Shown one piece after another: positions 16,838 to 25,043 of a stretch of 64,000 nucleotides of DNA (the stretch's first letter is position 1; each line of letters starts with the position of its first letter). The translations under genes and the position numbers were made by a program. Source of the stretch: Pseudarthrobacter albicanus (lineage in GTDB: Bacteria; Actinomycetota; Actinomycetes; Actinomycetales; Micrococcaceae); the NCBI RefSeq assembly GCF_018224015.1, contig NZ_JAGPOT010000017.1:20959-84958 (forward strand). The letters are read 5' to 3'. Below the pieces are notes generated by a model. The model was given only the letters and a program-made list of their open reading frames with translations. It ran no database searches and was not told where the DNA came from.

Positions 16838-17221
16838 ATGCCTACGCTTGGCGGGGCTGCAGCGTCGCAGCCCCGCACGGAGGGCATAGGCATCATTAAC
16901 GACAAGCTCAGCATCCTGGTCCGCGTCGATCTCGATTGTGCCCGGGCCCAGGTCGCAACCAAGGGCCACGTGACGTCCCGGAGCATTCAGGCCGTCTATG
17001 CGGTCATGAAACGCGCCAACGCACTGGTGGACGGGCTGGCCATGGAAATCGACATGACACACGCCCTGGTCGACCCGGCTGCTTTGGAGCAGCTGCACGC
17101 CTGCTCGCGGTCCCACCACCTGCCCGAGCACATTGATCCGTTCCAGGCCGAGTGCAGGCTCAGCATCCTGGCACCCGAGGATGGGCTGCCGCTCGCCGGA
17201 GCCATGAGTCGGGCAGCCTGA
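16838..17221 (+). CDS. Hypothetical protein
   Basis: 127 residues from ATG 16838. The core from INDKLSILVRVDLDCARAQV to QAVYAVMKRANALVDGLAME has alternating beta-alpha character and an acidic/hydrophobic pattern that resembles small STAS-like proteins common in Arthrobacter, but I cannot assign a family with confidence. An upstream in-frame start at 16760 would add residues without coding character. The end ELHACSRSHHLPEHIDPF contains a Cys/His cluster. Lies just upstream of a dead iron-permease fragment on the opposite strand. Confidence 0.45.
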   Translation: MPTLGGAAASQPRTEGIGIINDKLSILVRVDLDCARAQVATKGHVTSRSIQAVYAVMKRANALVDGLAMEIDMTHALVDPAALEQLHACSRSHHLPEHIDPFQAECRLSILAPEDGLPLAGAMSRAA

Positions 17222-17261
17222 CCTGCCCAAGGCCGTAACCGGCGGAGCGGGCCCGGCCAAT

Positions 17262-17436
17262 TCAGGACATCATCAGTGACCGGCTGCCAGTGTCAGAGAT
17301 GCCGAGCAGCGGTCCGGTGTGCGCCCGCACCAGCAGAATGGCCACGGCGACGGCGAATACCCAGACGTGCCCCAGCACCTTGGCGGTCCTGGTCGTAAAG
17401 CGCGTAAAGATATCCGGGCGATCAACTTTCCGGCGC
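17262..17436 (-). pseudogene. Low-affinity iron permease remnant
   Basis: Minus-strand frame reads DIFTRFTTRTAKVLGHVW, VFAVAVAILLVRAHTGPLLG and ISDT, then runs into unrelated residues and stops at 17262-17264. This is the first membrane helix of the low-affinity iron permease family (typical form AVAIVLVWAxTGPLFGFSDTW). There is no ATG; an in-frame stop precedes it near 17455, and the rest of the protein (second helix onward) is gone. A dead fragment of about 55 codons. Confidence 0.7.
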
Positions 17437-17595
17437 CAGTCATGCCCACATCACCGCCGCAGCGGCGGTGAGTTCCCCGAAGGCTGCAGCCAGCGGCGGT
17501 GCACGGGGAAGCCGGTGAGACACGCACCCGGAACTGACAACCACCACGCGAGCCAGCCACCGGCCCCGCGGCTATCATGGCGCAGGAGGTAATAC

Positions 17596-17783
17596 GTGAC
17601 CCAGATCATGCTCGCGGGTGGAAAGGGCACGCTCGGACTCGGCGCCGACGGGATTCTTCATCTGGTGTGGGCTCCCGGTTCCATGCTCGAACTCCAAGAC
17701 GCGGCGGAATCCGTGCTGGCTGTTCAGGGTCTCAGCTTCGGCCGGATGCTGCCACTGCTGATCGAAATTACCGACGTCCGCCT
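17596..17783 (+). pseudogene. 5' fragment of a small STAS-like (DUF7793-type) gene
   Basis: Starts like a real gene (GGAGGT 5' of GTG 17596) and encodes MLAGGKGTLGLGADGILHLV, WAPGSMLELQDAAESV and LPLLIEITDVRLTPAEI. This is a fold seen in short Arthrobacter regulators. At about 17783 the homology ends and the sequence continues as the antisense of a GGDEF fragment. The frame stays open to 18021 but the tail is meaningless. Confidence 0.55.
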
Positions 17784-17936
17784 GACTCCGGCTGAGATCG
17801 TGAGAGAACCCACGCCCGGGAACGGAGCCGAGGCGATGGCCAACCTGGCCCGTTCGGCTGCCTGCAGCGCGCCCTCGCCGTTGGCTCCTGGAAGCAGCCA
17901 GACGAACTCCTCACCACCGAATCTGGCCATGAACTC
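17784..17936 (-). pseudogene. GGDEF (diguanylate cyclase) domain fragment
   Basis: Minus strand reads EFMARFGGEEFVWLLPGANG, EGALQAAERARLAIA and APFPGVGSLTISAGV. This is the GG(D/E)EF active-site loop (here GGEEF) through the final beta strand of a GGDEF domain. Upstream residues are degenerate and downstream it meets the DUF7793 fragment head to head. No intact cyclase is left. Confidence 0.75.
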
Positions 17937-18168
17937 GCCCTCTCTTCTGCCGGCTGTCCCGGATCTGCCCCGAGCACATGAGGGAAGACGGCCGTATATC
18001 ACGACGGGGGAACCGAGTTGATGGCCGTTGCCGGAGAGTTCGATAAGCTGCGACGCCGGTACGTGATGTAGGGGCCGCATATTTCCGGAATACTTGCCCC
18101 GCCCAGCTGCGGTGGGCATTATGAGAAAAGCACTCATGCCGCGAACTCACACACACAGGGAGAATGCC

Positions 18169-19080
18169 GTGAAAGCTGTTCAGTTTGCCGAGTACGGCGG
18201 TCCGGACGTCCTCAAGGTCGTCGACGTCGAGGAGCCCCACGCCAACCCCGGCCAGGTCCGCATCGCCGTTCGTGCGGCGGGCGTGAATGCCTTCGACTGG
18301 AAGATTCGCAGCGGGGCGCTGGCAGCCTTCATGCCGATCGGTTTTCCTGCCGGGGTGGGGATGGACGCCTCGGGTGTCGTGGACGAGGTCGGTGATGGTG
18401 CCGAGGAGGTCGCCGTCGGCGACGAGGTCTTCGGCACCGCCACCACCGGTGCCGCGGCCCAGTACGCGGTGCTGGCTGAGTGGGCGAGGAAGCCGGAGAG
18501 TCTCTCCTTCGAAGAGGCTGCCGGATATCCGATGTCGACCGAAACGGCGCGCCGGGCGTTGAATCTGTTGCCCCTGGAGTCCGGTCAGACTCTCCTCGTC
18601 AACGGGGCCGCAGGCGGCGTGGGCCTGGCCGCAGTCCAGTTCGCCCTCGCCAGCGGAGCCACCGTGATTGGCACGGCCAGTGAAGGGAATCACGAGTATC
18701 TGCGCTCTCTGGGTGCGATCCCGACGACGTACGGCCCGGGTCTGGTCGGCCGTGTGCGGGAGCTTGCCACGCACGGCGTCGATGTCGCCTTCGACGCGGT
18801 GGGCTCCGGGGTCTTGCCGGAGCTTATTGAACTCACGGGCAGTGCCGGAAAGGTCATCACCATCGCCGACAACAGGGCCGCCGAGTATGGTGTGCGGTTC
18901 ACCGGCGGCCAGGGCCCAGGCCATGCGCCGGAAGCACGCGCCGAAGCGGCAGCGTTGTTCGAGCAGGGAAAATTTCGGCTGCCGGTCGGGGAAACTTTTT
19001 CGCTGGAGAATGTCGCGGCCGCGCACGCGAAAAGCGAACAGGGCCACGTGCTCGGCAAATTCATCGTGACCGTCAGCTGA
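18169..19080 (+). CDS. NADP-dependent quinone-type oxidoreductase (zinc-free MDR family)
   Basis: 303 residues from GTG 18169 with AGGGAGA upstream. KAVQFAEYGGPDVLKVVDVE and the GroES-like region (VRAAGVNAFDWKIRSG, GMDASGVVDEVGDGA) are MDR signatures; the Rossmann motif LLVNGAAGGVGLAAVQFALA binds NADPH. No zinc ligands are present, as in quinone oxidoreductases. The frame is open to 18094 but the family start is at MKAVQF. It is complete and may be a detoxification cargo gene. Confidence 0.9.
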   Translation: MKAVQFAEYGGPDVLKVVDVEEPHANPGQVRIAVRAAGVNAFDWKIRSGALAAFMPIGFPAGVGMDASGVVDEVGDGAEEVAVGDEVFGTATTGAAAQYAVLAEWARKPESLSFEEAAGYPMSTETARRALNLLPLESGQTLLVNGAAGGVGLAAVQFALASGATVIGTASEGNHEYLRSLGAIPTTYGPGLVGRVRELATHGVDVAFDAVGSGVLPELIELTGSAGKVITIADNRAAEYGVRFTGGQGPGHAPEARAEAAALFEQGKFRLPVGETFSLENVAAAHAKSEQGHVLGKFIVTVS

Positions 19081-19484
19081 CCCGGGACGCCTGGACCCGG
19101 CCACAATTTAGCTTGCTATTGGGCCGCGATTTAGTATGCGATTAAACCTTATTTCCTAATCGCCGGGCAGCAGGTCCGTCGTTCCCGGCGGGTGCCTTGG
19201 CCCGTCCCGGGCCCGGTGTCTGGGTTTCGGAGGACTGGCTGTAGTACCAGGGGTGGTGGGGTGTGAAAAAAGGGAAATATCAGACGCTAAGGATCCCTGT
19301 ACGGTGAATGTCCGTTATCGTTCGTAACCATTGCAATGGGGCGGACATGGCATTCTTTACACTCCTGACCTGCGGAAACGTTCAGCACCCAATGTAAAAC
19401 GTACGAACGTTGCCGAGACGGCCAAGCTCGTGCGGTGGAATCGGGAGGCGTCGTCCTCCGCGATTCGAAGGGCCCGAGCTGAAG
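19081..19484. other. Convergent intergenic region without genes
   Basis: Lies between the ends of the oxidoreductase and PAP2 genes. No coding signal. A perfect 12-bp palindrome CCATTGCAATGG is at 19328-19339. No clear terminator hairpin is seen. The composition is less GC-rich than the flanks. Confidence 0.4.
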
Positions 19485-20219
19485 TCAGTTGTTGGCGGCG
19501 CGGCGGGGCTGGGGAAGCGGGGTCAGTTTGCGGATCAGTGATGTGTGGCGGAGCCGGGGCTCGATGAGCCTGTTCCAGAGGGGTAGCCAGAGCAATATGC
19601 CGGCTGTGCTGATCAGCAGTGAGCCCAGCACGTCGGTGGGATAGTGCACACCCAGATACAGCCGCGACAGTGCGACAGTAACAGCAAACAGTGCGCCGAT
19701 GACGGCTGTGATGATGCGCTGTCCGCGCGTTCGGGCCAGGATGAGAATCGCGGCCCACGCCACGGAGGCGGCGAAAGCGGTGTGGCCGCTGGGGAAGCTG
19801 TCATGTCCGCTTTCCAGGACCAGCGCGTGGGTGATCGAAGAGGGAGGGCGGAGGCGGGCGACCGTGAATTTCCCGATTTCCGAAGAGAGCCATCCAACGC
19901 TCGCGGTGGAACCAAACGCCAGGGCCGTGAGAGGTTTGCGGCGTACTACCAACAGCACCAGGCAGGTCACTAGAAGGATGCCGAGGTTACCTGCAGGAGA
20001 GAGGACAACATTTACCGCCAGGGCAAGAGCTGTCAGCACCGGGGCCCGGTCCTGGATCATATTGACATCCCATACCAGGTCCGGACCCGGGGAACCATAG
20101 ACCTTCGCCAAGAAGCCGATGGTCAGGGTGAGGGCGAACAGGACTAACGAAACGAGCACGAACCACCAGGAGCGCAGGGGCAGCCCCAAGGGAGGAACGG
20201 GAGGGGCAGAGTGCTTCAT
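19485..20219 (-). CDS. PAP2-family membrane phosphatase
   Basis: 244 residues with about six membrane helices. The three lipid-phosphatase motifs are intact: KFTVARLRP (KxxxxxxRP), PSGH and SRLYLGVHYPTD (SRxxxxxHxxxD). These enzymes dephosphorylate lipid phosphates such as undecaprenyl pyrophosphate or phosphatidic acid on the outer face. ATG 20219 is preceded by AAGGA on the minus strand; the frame is open to 20252. Confidence 0.9.
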   Translation of the reverse strand: MKHSAPPVPPLGLPLRSWWFVLVSLVLFALTLTIGFLAKVYGSPGPDLVWDVNMIQDRAPVLTALALAVNVVLSPAGNLGILLVTCLVLLVVRRKPLTALAFGSTASVGWLSSEIGKFTVARLRPPSSITHALVLESGHDSFPSGHTAFAASVAWAAILILARTRGQRIITAVIGALFAVTVALSRLYLGVHYPTDVLGSLLISTAGILLWLPLWNRLIEPRLRHTSLIRKLTPLPQPRRAANN

Positions 20220-20334
20220 GACTTTCCTTACAAGCAGTGGGCGGTGGGACATATCGGGACGCTACTGTCTCACAGCACCTTGGGAGGAGGCATCCCGGGG
20301 AGAATCAGCGGTGGGCGGTGCAGGTGCGAGTGTT

Positions 20335-20877
20335 TTATGGAAGGACGGCGGCGTAGACCTGCCGGGCGTATCCATCCAAAACCTCTGCGCACCGGGCCAG
20401 CCGCTCTTCCGCTGCATCGGCCTGGGGCAGGCGCAGCACATCCCGGGATTTCAGTTCCCGGTACCAGCGGCGCAGCCGTTCCAGGCTTTGCTCCTCCTCT
20501 TCGAGTTCTCCGAAGGTGAACTTGGACTTGGCGATCTCGCGGGCTATTTCATCTTCGAAATTGCCGCAATCGGCAATCAGCTCCGCCCATTCCTCGGCCC
20601 TCGCGGCCATGAAGGTCTCACGGAAAAACGCTGCTCCGGCGTCATCCCGGGGAACGGCATCGACGATGGCCAGTGTGCCGGAACCCCGTCGTGCCAGTTC
20701 CCCCGCCCGCCCCAGGGCCGCTTCAAAGGCGGGAAGTGCGGGCAGGACCCATGTTCCAGGGGAAACGGGTACCGCCCCGGCACGGCGCAGCTCACGCCAG
20801 ACCGCGACCCGGTGCCGCGACGGCTCGGCCGGGATCTGCACCAGCACCAGCACCCACGAAAAAGTTTCATTACTCAC
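20335..20877 (-). CDS. chrB: ChrB-type chromate resistance/regulatory protein
   Basis: 180 residues. FSWVLVLVQIPAEPSRHRVA, then VWRELRRAGAVPVSPGTWVLP, is the winged-helix-like N-terminal domain of ChrB; GTLAIVDAVPRDDAGAAFF and the charged SKFTFGELEEEEQSLERLRR continue the family. ChrB N-terminal proteins act as chromate-responsive regulators. The C-terminal rhodanese-like half of long ChrB is absent, as in many actinobacteria, and no chrA transporter is nearby. Start GTG 20877; a palindromic operator candidate lies 9-26 bp upstream. Confidence 0.75.
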   Translation of the reverse strand: MSNETFSWVLVLVQIPAEPSRHRVAVWRELRRAGAVPVSPGTWVLPALPAFEAALGRAGELARRGSGTLAIVDAVPRDDAGAAFFRETFMAARAEEWAELIADCGNFEDEIAREIAKSKFTFGELEEEEQSLERLRRWYRELKSRDVLRLPQADAAEERLARCAEVLDGYARQVYAAVLP

Positions 20878-20885
20878 AAATATGA

Positions 20886-20903
20886 ATGTATCATCTGTTA
20901 CAT
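20886..20903. promoter_or_regulatory. 18-bp imperfect palindrome before chrB
   Basis: ATGTATCATCTGTTACAT has symmetric ATGTA-CA--TG-TACAT (14 of 18 positions). It sits 9 bp before the GTG start on the minus strand, so a bound protein would block transcription or translation of chrB. Candidate autoregulatory site. Confidence 0.5.
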
Positions 20904-21124
20904 CCGTGACGGCATCGTGGAGCCCCGCCTTCCACCGGGACCGCACGCACCACGGATACCAGCCCGCGCCGGACCGCAAGGAGACCAACCGTGAAACGCA
21001 GACCCGCACTTCCTGCCCTGTGGTTCGGACCGTCCAGGCCCACGGCGCGCTCACGGGTTAGCGCCGGCGCCGAACCTGTCAGGCTGCGGTACGGCGTACC
21101 GTCCGAGCTGACAGGAGGGCGGTG

Positions 21125-21796
21125 ATGGGCGGGTTCGTGGACGGCATCCTGAACGTCACCCCTGCTCTGGCGTTGACCCTTGTGGGGCTGCTGGTGTTCG
21201 CCGAGGACGCCCTCTTCGTCGGATTCGTGATCCCCGGAGAGACCGCCGCGGTCCTGGGCGGGGTGGTGGCCAGCCGCGGTCACGTGGCTTTATGGACGAT
21301 GATGGCCCTGGTTGTGCTGGCCGCAACCATCGGGGACACGGTCGGTTACGAAATCGGCAAACACTTCGGTCCCCGGGTGCTGAACCTGAAGGTAATGGAC
21401 AAGCGGCGGGCGAAACTGGAAAAGGCGCAGGACTTCCTGCGCCGGCGCGGAGGCTCGGCCGTGTTCCTGGGCCGGTTCATCGCGTTCTTCCGGGCGGTCA
21501 TGCCTGCCCTTGCCGGTACCTCACGCATGCCTTATCCGAGGTTCCTGGCCTTCAACGCCGCCGGCGGCCTGGTCTGGGGTGTGGGTTTTGTCCTGCTGGG
21601 CTTTCTCGCCGGCAACTCCTACGAAGCTGTGGCCAAAATCGCCGGCCGCGACGTCACCGTCATTATCGCTCTGGTGGCCGTCGCCGCTCTCATAATCTGG
21701 CGCGTTCGAAAGGCACGCCGGGAACGGCGCCGCACCGGCGCCCCGCCAGCCGGACCACGGAATGACTCCGTGGACGATGCGCCGGAAGCCCGGTAA
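21125..21796 (+). CDS. DedA/SNARE-associated family membrane protein
   Basis: 223 residues with about five hydrophobic segments. DedA signatures are FAEDALFVGFVIPGETAAVL near the N-terminus and AVFLGRFIAFFRAVMPALAG, the conserved G-R-F-x-P-x re-entrant loop. DedA proteins are lipid flippases/half-DedA transporters for undecaprenyl phosphate or phospholipids and affect envelope integrity. ATG 21125 follows AGGAGG at 21112-21117 by 7 bp; GTG 21122 is less likely. It pairs functionally with the nearby PAP2 phosphatase. Confidence 0.9.
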   Translation: MGGFVDGILNVTPALALTLVGLLVFAEDALFVGFVIPGETAAVLGGVVASRGHVALWTMMALVVLAATIGDTVGYEIGKHFGPRVLNLKVMDKRRAKLEKAQDFLRRRGGSAVFLGRFIAFFRAVMPALAGTSRMPYPRFLAFNAAGGLVWGVGFVLLGFLAGNSYEAVAKIAGRDVTVIIALVAVAALIIWRVRKARRERRRTGAPPAGPRNDSVDDAPEAR

Positions 21797-21969
21797 TGTC
21801 CGGCCACCTCACAACCTGCTCCGGGCCGACCCCCGATCCCCGAACACCCCGTGGCTACAGTGCACCTTCCACACAGGCCCGAAGGGCGTGAGCATGTCCG
21901 CTGCTTCGCGGACCGGACACTCTGCGGGCCGGCAGCTTTGGCCGCTGTACGCCGCCGGGTTCCATCACG

Positions 21970-22270
21970 AGGGCATCGGGTTCCGGTCACTGACTGACGC
22001 GATCGATACGACGACCCGGGCCGGTTCTTCTTCCACGTCATTGCCTCGCTGGCGCAGATGGAACGCGAACTCACGATCGAGCGCACCCACGCCGGTCTGG
22101 CCGCCGCCCGTGCGCAAGGTCCTGCCTGGACGAAAACGCCTCATGACCGACAGCAAAATCAGTGCTGCGAAGAAACTCCCCGCCCAGGGAACACCGGCTA
22201 TCGACGTCGCGGACGACGTCGGGGTCTCATCCCAACCCTCTATTGCTGGATCCCCGCCCGCGACCGCTAG
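21970..22270 (+). pseudogene. Serine recombinase (resolvase/invertase) remnant with frameshifts
   Basis: Successive frames read GIGFRSLTDAIDTTTRAG, then FFFHVIASLAQMERELTIER and THAGLAAARAQG, then GRKRLMTDSKISAAKKL, then PTLYCWIPAR. In order these are the central and C-terminal parts of a small serine recombinase including its DNA-binding HTH. At least three indels interrupt it and the catalytic serine end is missing. It lies just downstream of DedA. Confidence 0.85.
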
Positions 22271-22325
22271 AAACGCCAGTACTGATCCTTTAGCGTGCTA
22301 TTTTTCCGTTTCGCGAGCTGGACCC

Positions 22326-22667
22326 TTATTGTTCGGCGGCCCGTTTGATGGCGGCCAGCCGGGTGTCCCACAACTTGGCCGCACTGGCGAGCCATGCGGC
22401 GGTCTGATCCAGCGGTTCCCGACGGACGGAGTACAGGACCTGTTTGCCGGACCGTTTGGATTCCACCAGCCCGGCCGCTTTGAGCACCTCCAGGTGTTTC
22501 GCGACGGCCTGGCGCGTCACGCCCAACGGTTCCGCCAGCGTCGTGGCGGTGGCCGCCCCGGCGATGCCCAGCAGCTCCAGCAGGCGCTGCCGGGCAGGAT
22601 CACCCAAGGCGGCAAAGATGGCCACCGGGGGATGGAGGCCACCACCGGGCCGTGCGTCGTCGTTCAC
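22326..22667 (-). CDS. ArsR-type winged-helix repressor (second SRPBCC-linked copy)
   Basis: 113 residues from GTG 22667, which overlaps the SRPBCC stop by 4 bp (GTGA). It contains IFAALGDPARQRLLELLGIA, the recognition helix VTRQAVAKHLEVLKAAGLV and the wing KRSGKQVLYSVRREPL. No metal-binding cysteines. Its recognition helix matches the ArsR at 13156-13518 in VTRQAVAKHL-VL--AGLV. In the same frame an open reading stretch extends to 23039, but that is antisense-like overlap with the SRPBCC gene. Confidence 0.9.
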   Translation of the reverse strand: MNDDARPGGGLHPPVAIFAALGDPARQRLLELLGIAGAATATTLAEPLGVTRQAVAKHLEVLKAAGLVESKRSGKQVLYSVRREPLDQTAAWLASAAKLWDTRLAAIKRAAEQ

Positions 22668-23128
22668 TCGGCCGCGGTGACGTCCGCCAGGGAGAACGTC
22701 CGTGCGGCGGCCAGCTCGATGCGCCAGCCCTCGGTGTTGCCGTTGAACGCCTTGACCCGGTCTTCCTCGCTCAGGGGCAGCGCTGCGAAGCCACTCTCCA
22801 CCACCTTGAGAGTGACCCCGCCAGGACGCTCCTCGAGGAAGAACTCCACCAGGGTCTGCTTGCCTTCGGCGCGCTTGTCCCCGGGCACGCTGCCGGGCTC
22901 CCAGCGGAAGCTCGCGAACGTCGGTTCGCGGAATTCGACGGTGCTGATGGAGAAGACGCCGTGCGTGGCGTCGTGGACCACGGTCAGCCCGTCCCGCTCC
23001 TCCAGCCGGTGCTCGCGGATTTCGCCCTCGTTGATCCACCAGCCTGGCTCGGACACCAGCTGCCAGACCCGGCCGATCGGCGCGTCGATGTCGATCTGCC
23101 GTTCAATACTGTCGCTAAAAGTGCTCAT
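22664..23128 (-). CDS. SRPBCC (AHSA1-like) domain protein
   Basis: 154 residues. IERQIDIDAPIGRVWQLVSE, GWWINEGEIREH and VVESGFAALPLSEEDRVKAF are the helix-grip core of AHSA1/SRPBCC. ATG 23128 was chosen because MSTFSDSIER begins the homology; four extra codons are open upstream. First gene of an SRPBCC-ArsR operon controlled by the 23151-23178 inverted repeat. The order matches the first two genes of the 12695-13965 cluster. Confidence 0.88.
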   Translation of the reverse strand: MSTFSDSIERQIDIDAPIGRVWQLVSEPGWWINEGEIREHRLEERDGLTVVHDATHGVFSISTVEFREPTFASFRWEPGSVPGDKRAEGKQTLVEFFLEERPGGVTLKVVESGFAALPLSEEDRVKAFNGNTEGWRIELAAARTFSLADVTAAE

Positions 23129-23150
23129 GGGAAGCTCCAATCAAGAAAAT

Positions 23151-23178
23151 TAACGTGCAACTAAATGGTTGCACGTTA
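23151..23178. promoter_or_regulatory. Perfect 11-bp inverted repeat: operator of the SRPBCC-ArsR operon
   Basis: TAACGTGCAAC (23151-23161), spacer TAAATG, then GTTGCACGTTA (23168-23178). It lies 23 bp upstream of the SRPBCC start on the minus strand. Symmetry and position fit an ArsR-family operator. The half-site GTGCAAC also occurs before the other module at 12662. Confidence 0.75.
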
Positions 23179-23402
23179 GGTGGCTGGAGTCTAGCCCTGC
23201 CCAAGATTCAAAGACACCCACCGCCTGACAACCCGGCCCTCATGAAAGATCCGAGTCAGCGTCACTGCTGTTTACCTGGCTGGTTTGGTGTCAGCCACGG
23301 ACCGCAGATTCCAGCCACCGGGAGGCGGACGATGGCGCCTGCCGGCACCTGCCGATCAGAGTTCGATGCGGGCAAACCAGCGCCGACCCCTCCGTATGCC
23401 GC

Positions 23403-23825
23403 TCATGGCGTGGTTGTGGCAGTACCTGCCAGTCGCTGGATCAGGGCGAGGCCGGCTGGTGTTCCGGGCCAGTGCCGTTCCAAGGGACCGTGGCCCGCTT
23501 TGCGGATGACCGAGCGCAGGACCAGGGCCACGATGATGGCGTCATCGGCGTACCCGATGACCGGAAGGAAGTCCGGGACCAGATCAATAGGTGAGGCGAG
23601 GTAGACCAGCAGCAGGACCAGGCGGACACGGATTGAGCGCGGCAGGGTCCGGTCCGCGGTCAGCCGGCGCAGCAGGGTCAGCAGATCCGGCAGGAGCCGC
23701 AGGGCTTCCTTCATGCCCACCGCCTCCGGATGCTTTCGGGCGTAGAGGGCCAGAAGGACCAGCAGCACGGCGTAGATCAGGACCACCCCGCCGCCGACCG
23801 CGATCGCCGCATCCCAGAAGTTCAT
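23403..23825 (-). CDS. YkvA-family (DUF1232) membrane protein
   Basis: 140 residues. The family signature LLVYLASPIDLVPDFLPVIG is followed by YADDAIIVALVLRSVIRKAG; an N-terminal helix (about 6-28) anchors the protein. DUF1232 proteins are small membrane-associated proteins of unknown role. ATG 23825 overlaps the stop of the upstream cation transporter gene by 4 bp, so the two are co-translated. Confidence 0.88.
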   Translation of the reverse strand: MNFWDAAIAVGGGVVLIYAVLLVLLALYARKHPEAVGMKEALRLLPDLLTLLRRLTADRTLPRSIRVRLVLLLVYLASPIDLVPDFLPVIGYADDAIIVALVLRSVIRKAGHGPLERHWPGTPAGLALIQRLAGTATTTP

Positions 23826-24448
23826 GCCGTGGCCTCTTCGGCGGTGTGCTGGAAGGCGTGGCGTGCTTCCCGGGCGGCGTAGTAAATGATCGCCAGGCCC
23901 GCCAGAGGATCGGCCCACCACCACCCGAACACAGCATTCAGGACCAGCCCTGCCAGTACAGCGCCCGCCAGGTAGGCATCGACCAGGGTCACCTTTCCCT
24001 CCGCGCGCAGCACCTGATTGCCCAAAGCCCGGCCGGTGCGGATCTTGCCCCAGGCCAGGGCGAGCATGACCGCGAAGGTCAGTGCCGTCCAGACAATGCC
24101 CGGACCGGAGGTGGCAGGGCGGACGCCTGTGACAAACACGATGACCAGCTGGATCACCAGATAGGCGACGAGGACCGCGAAGGCCGCCCCGATCAGCCGC
24201 ATCGCCCGGTTCTCCCGGTCCGCGTGGATGCCTTTGAGCTGCCAGACCACGACCAGGGAGGCGAAGATCTCGATCAGCGAATCCAGACCGAAACCGGCCA
24301 GCGCCGGGGAACCGGCGCCCACGGCGGCGGCGGCAAGTACACCCAGGCCGATCACGTTCCAGCCCAGGGTCGCGTATTCAAGGCGCAGTCCACGGCGCAC
24401 CAAGCCTTCGTGCTGCAATGTGGCGGCAGCGCCGTCTGTACTGGCCAT
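23822..24448 (-). CDS. Cation diffusion facilitator-like membrane transporter
   Basis: 208 residues with five or six membrane helices: EYATLGWNVIGLGVLAAAAV, FGLDSLIEIFASLVVVWQLK and KVTLVDAYLAGAVLAGLVLN. The pattern G(F/L)DS-(hydrophobic)-E and VDAYL (typical D-hydrophobic metal site) fits the CDF/cation-efflux fold, but there is no C-terminal cytoplasmic domain, so this is the short form. Metal specificity cannot be judged. ATG 24448 was chosen over upstream in-frame codons up to 24562. Confidence 0.8.
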   Translation of the reverse strand: MASTDGAAATLQHEGLVRRGLRLEYATLGWNVIGLGVLAAAAVGAGSPALAGFGLDSLIEIFASLVVVWQLKGIHADRENRAMRLIGAAFAVLVAYLVIQLVIVFVTGVRPATSGPGIVWTALTFAVMLALAWGKIRTGRALGNQVLRAEGKVTLVDAYLAGAVLAGLVLNAVFGWWWADPLAGLAIIYYAAREARHAFQHTAEEATA

Positions 24449-24936
24449 GGGTGCCTGTTTCCTTGTCGTGGATCTGTTCCTGATCACGCGGGCCGCTCCG
24501 GCGCGCACAAGCCTCAAGTACAGCGTAGTTGGCACTAGGACACCACCCGGACTGGGCCCCATAGAACGCTGGCGTCGGATAATTCACGAATTCACAAGCC
24601 ACCCCTACAACACCGCGATGACCATCGCGCGGGAGATCCGCACGAACACCGGCTACAAACGTGCCGCCGACGAAGCCCACGCGCTCATGCGCCAGGCCTT
24701 CAACCAGCCGGGCGACATCGACCCCGGCCATCGACGAGCTCTGCGAACACCTCACCAGCACCGCAACACCGGGCTGACCCTCAAATTCGCCATGTCGGGA
24801 GTCCTGGGGCCTGGGCCCGGGCCAAGATGTCGTCGCAGACCAGGTGCCTCGCCCGGGCCGTCTTCTTCAACCGGTCCAGAGAGATCCACGACCGGCTCCT
24901 TCGAGCAGCAACGCCACCGGCCCAGCGGGCTGATCA
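24449..24936 (+). other. Transposon-derived degenerate stretch
   Basis: No intact gene. On the plus strand one frame gives TIAREIRTNTGYKRAADEA and HALMRQAFNQPGDIDP (about 24618-24722); another then gives IDELCEHLTSTATPG with a stop near 24777, which looks like one gene broken by an indel. I do not recognise its family. It precedes the Tn3 transposase tail and is enclosed by the 24572/25044 direct repeats. Confidence 0.4.
24572..24605 (+). repeat. Imperfect ~33-bp direct repeat, copy 1
   Basis: GCGTCGGAT, ten variable bases, then TTCACAAGCCACCCC. The second copy is at 25044-25076 in the same orientation, directly after the Tn3 transposase stop codon. About 440 bp of transposon debris lies between them. 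Confidence 0.6.
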
Positions 24937-25043
24937 CCCCTGGGATGGGAACACATCAACCTCACCGGCGACTACACCTGGCCACCCACCATCCACCTCA
25001 AACCCGGCAAATACAGGCCGCTACGACGCCCGGCAAAACCTTA
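24937..25043 (+). mobile_element. Tn3-family transposase C-terminal fragment
   Basis: Plus strand reads [16 protein letters not shown] and [20 protein letters not shown], then TAG at 25041-25043. This is the conserved C-terminal end of Tn3 TnpA. An in-frame stop lies immediately upstream (24931) and the catalytic domain is missing. The direct repeat copy at 25044 begins with the base after the stop and may be the adjoining transposon end. 25077-25365 holds no gene. Confidence 0.85.

Noticed and set aside
16480..16986. Minus-strand frame of 168 codons
   Set aside because: No coding character, overlaps the more convincing plus-strand gene at 16838.
22668..23039. N-terminal extension of the ArsR frame through the SRPBCC gene
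   Set aside because: It is the alternative frame of the same strand over a conserved SRPBCC gene; the GTGA overlap gives the right start.
23591..24538. 315-codon plus-strand frame over the CDF and YkvA genes
   Set aside because: Arg/Gly/Gln-rich shadow of two overlapping minus-strand membrane genes.
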